A DNA stretch of 64,000 nucleotides from Liolophura sinensis (taxonomy: Eukaryota > Mollusca > Polyplacophora > Chitonida > Chitonidae), in contig NC_088300.1 of the NCBI RefSeq assembly GCF_032854445.1, positions 51,083,682-51,147,681 on the forward strand. The letters are read 5' to 3'. The notes beneath the pieces are model-generated. The model saw only the letters and a list, made by a program, of their open reading frames with translations, searched no databases and had not been told where the DNA came from. Position 1 is the first letter of the stretch; each line of letters starts with the position of its first letter. Of this stretch, positions 60,570-64,000 are shown piece by piece. Position numbers and translations under genes: made by a program.

Positions 60570-63500
60570 GCATGGTAATTTATATTCGCCAACACTATCC
60601 ATGCTTTCACGCATTTGTCCTTGCACGACAAAACAGATATGAAGTGAGTGGAGCACACCCATGGCGAGACTGGTTTGTTGATACATGGACTTAATGTCTC
60701 TATGCAATAATGTCTCTGATAGTCAAATGCCTCACATCTCAGATAGTCCAACCTATGCCGTTCTAAAAAGAATAGAATCCCAAATAAAATCATCATGTAC
60801 TGTCTTCTTAATTGGTTCATCGCTGCAGTTTCTGAAATGAACTTACTGACTTCAATAGAGCCATCAGCCTGTTTCACCACCCTGTGTCTGTCTCTCTGGG
60901 TGCCACACTGGGTTGTTGATGCTTGTAAATGCGTGGTCTTCTTTGAAGGGCGTACCACCCGGGGGAGAGGTCAATTCGTGCTGACCCCAGGGCAGGCCGC
61001 TCAGGTGTGGCACCCTCGAATTGTTGATGTTTCTCCCGGTCGCCAGTCAGGTGCAAACGACGCGGGCTGTTTGATCCTGGTTTCTTCTACAAGATTTTGT
61101 GCGCAAATTGATATACATGCTATTTATCTAACAACCGCCAGGCCTTTGTCGCTTCTCTGCAGTTCATTGTTCGGGGAGCTTGTGATAAGACCTCGCTTAC
61201 GGGCTATCTTCTCTGAAGCACTGGTAACAAACACCAACGTTTTCTTCTCCCTTTTTTTCACAAGTTTTAATTGAAGCCCGAAATCTTTGAAGATGTTGGC
61301 AATATGTGTTTTACGAGCTGCCCAAAGAAGGGTTAAGAAAACACCTCGTTAATGTTTGATGTGACTTGTAAGCCTCGCGAGATGGGGCTGTGTGATTAGT
61401 ACGAGACAGGATCACGTCCCTCAATTTTATTAATTGACTAGCTATAGCAAAAAAAATGTAGATAATGGGCTATTTTGTAAAACGATACGCTTTCGATATT
61501 ATCGGATCGTGCGCTTTGCATGCGTTATACTCTTTTCTCATCACTGTTTATTATAATACCCTTTTTTAACCGATTTAATTATTTTGAAAATCATTTGAAA
61601 GTTTATCTTCAAGGTTATAAAGGTGTGCTATATTGAGGTTTTGTTTACATGTGATTATTTGTTTTAGCCTCGGTTACAAACGTTAGCTGGCACGTAAGTT
61701 TCCTGCTTTGATCAAGTGAAATCTGAACTTTAATAGCCATACTATTGATGCCATCATTACTAGTGGAAAGTGAATTACTATAGTTAAATATTTTAGCTTG
61801 ATTAGCTTGTTTTTATTACTAGATTCACAATATTTGAGTATACACATGAATCCAACTTTCTCTGTTCTTTAATATTATGCAGACCTAACTTTTCTTTGTA
61901 TATTTGAATTACATGAGCTTTTTTGCACAGCTCTCAAACATTATAGATAATTCAGTTATGGAGAAAATATTTATGAAATGCGATGAAATTTGGTGGAAAA
62001 TTTGGTTTAGTGCTTTTCAAGAAACATACAGGATCAAAGGCTTACTTTGATCATGCTTGGTGTTGCATATTATTGTTTATCATGTTATAGGACCATTACA
62101 GAAATCTGCTTGTGAAACAATTGTGAAGTAATGAGCCTAAGTTTCCCTTTGAAACATGCAAAGTAATGACATATATGGTAATCACATACCCTGTGAGAGA
62201 GGATTACACGTTATCCTTGTAAAACACAAAATAATAGCCTGATAACTGTAAACCTGATATATACACCCCCTGGGATATATAGAAATCAGGTATTTGCGCC
62301 TGACTAATCAGGTATTAATATATTTGACTAAAACTGTCGACCTTATGCCATACAAAATAATGGTGGATATGCATCGTAAAAACTCATGCAAATGAGACCT
62401 CATATGGTTTATCGGAACAGCCTTTAGAGACGGATAGTGCCGTGCATGATATACTTTGGATATATACAGCTGAGAGATGCAAAACAGATTGACATATTGG
62501 TGTACATAATTGAGTGGTACATGCGATGACTATTGGGATGTACAGGCTAAACTTAACGTTATAAATTTTAATAACACATGGTTAATTGTAATATTGTGGA
62601 AAGTCTATAGATGATAAAGTTGTTAGATTCAGGGTAATTGGTAAGTGAACTGCATGGTTACCCAGAAGCATTCCTTGGCTATGGGCGAAGATCTGTATAT
62701 ATATATCCCATTTTTTAACACTCCCTATTTTATTTGAAGTGGGTAAAAGCATTCTGTAGCGATGATTTGATAGAGGAGTATTTGTTTGGATTGAGATTTG
62801 GAAGATGAGCACAAACTATTGAGTTAGATCCGTGCCATTGTGCCGTTTTGTCGGTGGCCGAATGGACAAAACAGACGATGCTCTTTGGGGGTGGTTTTGG
62901 GCTATACTGGAAGTCAAATCCCTTCCATTCTCACATCCGGCTGTTTAAAGTAAGGGATTCATATGCCTTATTTCATGACCATCATGGCCACGCAGATCAA
63001 AGCGGACCGATGATTTGCAAGAAACGGATCCCCTTGCCCGGCTCTTTAGACCGATTTGAAGGGAAGGGGCGATGAAAAGAAGTGTTAAAGTACTCGTTGA
63101 TAGCAGATATTAAAATGATAGTGTTGGGTGTTGACCCTGGCATTAAAAGGAAACCGAGCGACTCGGTGAGGGATGGTGTGTTACTTTAAAGAGAGCGGTT
63201 GAAGTCAGTAACATAATATCTGGAGCAAAGCAATATAAACAGTGCTGTTATGTTGGCGTAGGACCACGTATACACAGCATAGGGATCTCCCTGCTGTAGA
63301 CCGTGAATGTTCCACGGACTGTAACAATACGTGGTCAGAAGAACCCTATAGGTGACACGCAGAAGGGAGCTTTCTGTGTAAATTGTTTGTAGTGGGGTCT
63401 TTTAGCTACGTAAGAATTTGATGTCCACTTGAAGCTGAACTTGAAACTAATTAGGCTTGGTTTGATTATATGTAAACGTATACACATATCTGCATTGAAA

Positions 63501-64000
63501 ATCCCTTGGTAGACTGCGATCTGGAAATGACTCGATTGCACTGCGAAATAAAAACCATGGGGACAAATTAGGTTTATGACATTTAACCTCACTATATAAA
63601 GATCTGAGGCTAGGTTAACTTAGGCTCAAAAATCTATTTCTTGGATTAATTCGGAATGTTTAACTGTATCTCACAGGTAACAGTTACCTGTTTCACACAC
63701 AATGGATGAAAGAAGTCCATAAATGCAACTTCTGTCTTAAATCCATCCAGTTTCATTGGTATTTTCGACATCTTACCAGTGGTATTTGTTTTGTCATATA
63801 GAAGTACATAGTGACAACAACACCGGATGAGAAGCTTATATAGCTGAATTTTGTGAGAATTGCAGTTGTCATTGGCATAGAATGAACACATCGTAAAAGC
63901 CAACGTGAGTTATAAAGTCAGTGCCAACCATTTTTGTTTTCAATACTCATTTGGCTTATTTGGAGAGCTTTGAAGGCTTTGTCAAGCAAACTACAGTGAT
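60570..64000. other. Non-coding; GC-richer islands 60,880-61,200 and 62,820-63,200
   Basis: The first island carries overlapping ORFs on both strands (60,437-60,958 minus; 60,795-61,274 plus) with no recognised domain. The second holds a 75-codon plus ORF without motifs. The remainder (61,400-62,800 and 63,200-64,000) is AT-rich with nothing supported. Confidence 0.4.

Noticed and set aside
60437-61274. Overlapping 173- and 159-codon ORFs on opposite strands
   Set aside because: They overlap each other, contain no known motif and sit partly in a GC-richer island where stops are scarce.

Overview
The window is animal nuclear DNA. It has spliced homeobox exons, tRNA-derived SINEs, a broken non-LTR retrotransposon, foldback elements, long AT and CA microsatellites, and no operons. 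The SINE families and the homeodomain point to a lophotrochozoan, most likely a mollusc or a brachiopod; that assignment is inference.

Positions 1-23,500 are a repeat-built locus. A 37-bp satellite (three arrays: 1-1,168; 6,215-9,425; 14,482-14,930) alternates with a roughly 5.04-kb unit. Two copies of the unit (1,163-6,210 and 9,419-14,458) are nearly identical. A third copy (from 14,921 to about 20,720) is older and was broken by a decayed I-clade-like LINE. It also carries a 45-bp minisatellite of about 29 copies at the place where copies 1 and 2 hold one single monomer. A fourth, most diverged copy lies at about 21,540-23,480. Every copy holds the same minus-strand arrangement: a block with CRE-like TGACGTCA sites, a short leader exon with a GT donor, an intron of about 310 nt ending in a strong polypyrimidine-AG acceptor, and a 154-codon ORF of no family I recognise. 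The ORF is open in copies 1 and 2 and frameshifted in copies 3 and 4. The 14 differences between copies 1 and 2 look neutral (11 replacement, 3 silent). A tract of about 600 bp in copy 3 (about 17,595-18,185) is almost identical to copies 1 and 2 between diverged flanks, which suggests gene conversion. This locus is the best candidate for something undescribed, but whether it is functional is open.

Positions 23,500-46,300 contain no gene I can support. The region alternates AT-rich DNA with GC-richer islands and holds SINE fragments and microsatellites. The only confident protein-coding gene is an Nkx1 (slouch/NK1/SAX-type) homeobox gene on the plus strand at 46,368-49,218: two coding exons, one 1,783-nt intron and 355 residues. 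It has an N-terminal TN/eh1-type repressor motif, an acidic stretch and a complete homeodomain, and is followed by AT-rich DNA with poly(A) signals at 50,486 and 50,648. The flanking islands are plausible cis-regulatory DNA for this developmental gene, which is inference.

Positions 50,700-64,000 are non-coding: a G4-capable tract, an inverted-repeat element of about 824 bp, an element rich in AACACAA motifs with a nearly perfect 135-nt hairpin, SINE copies, and islands like those upstream.
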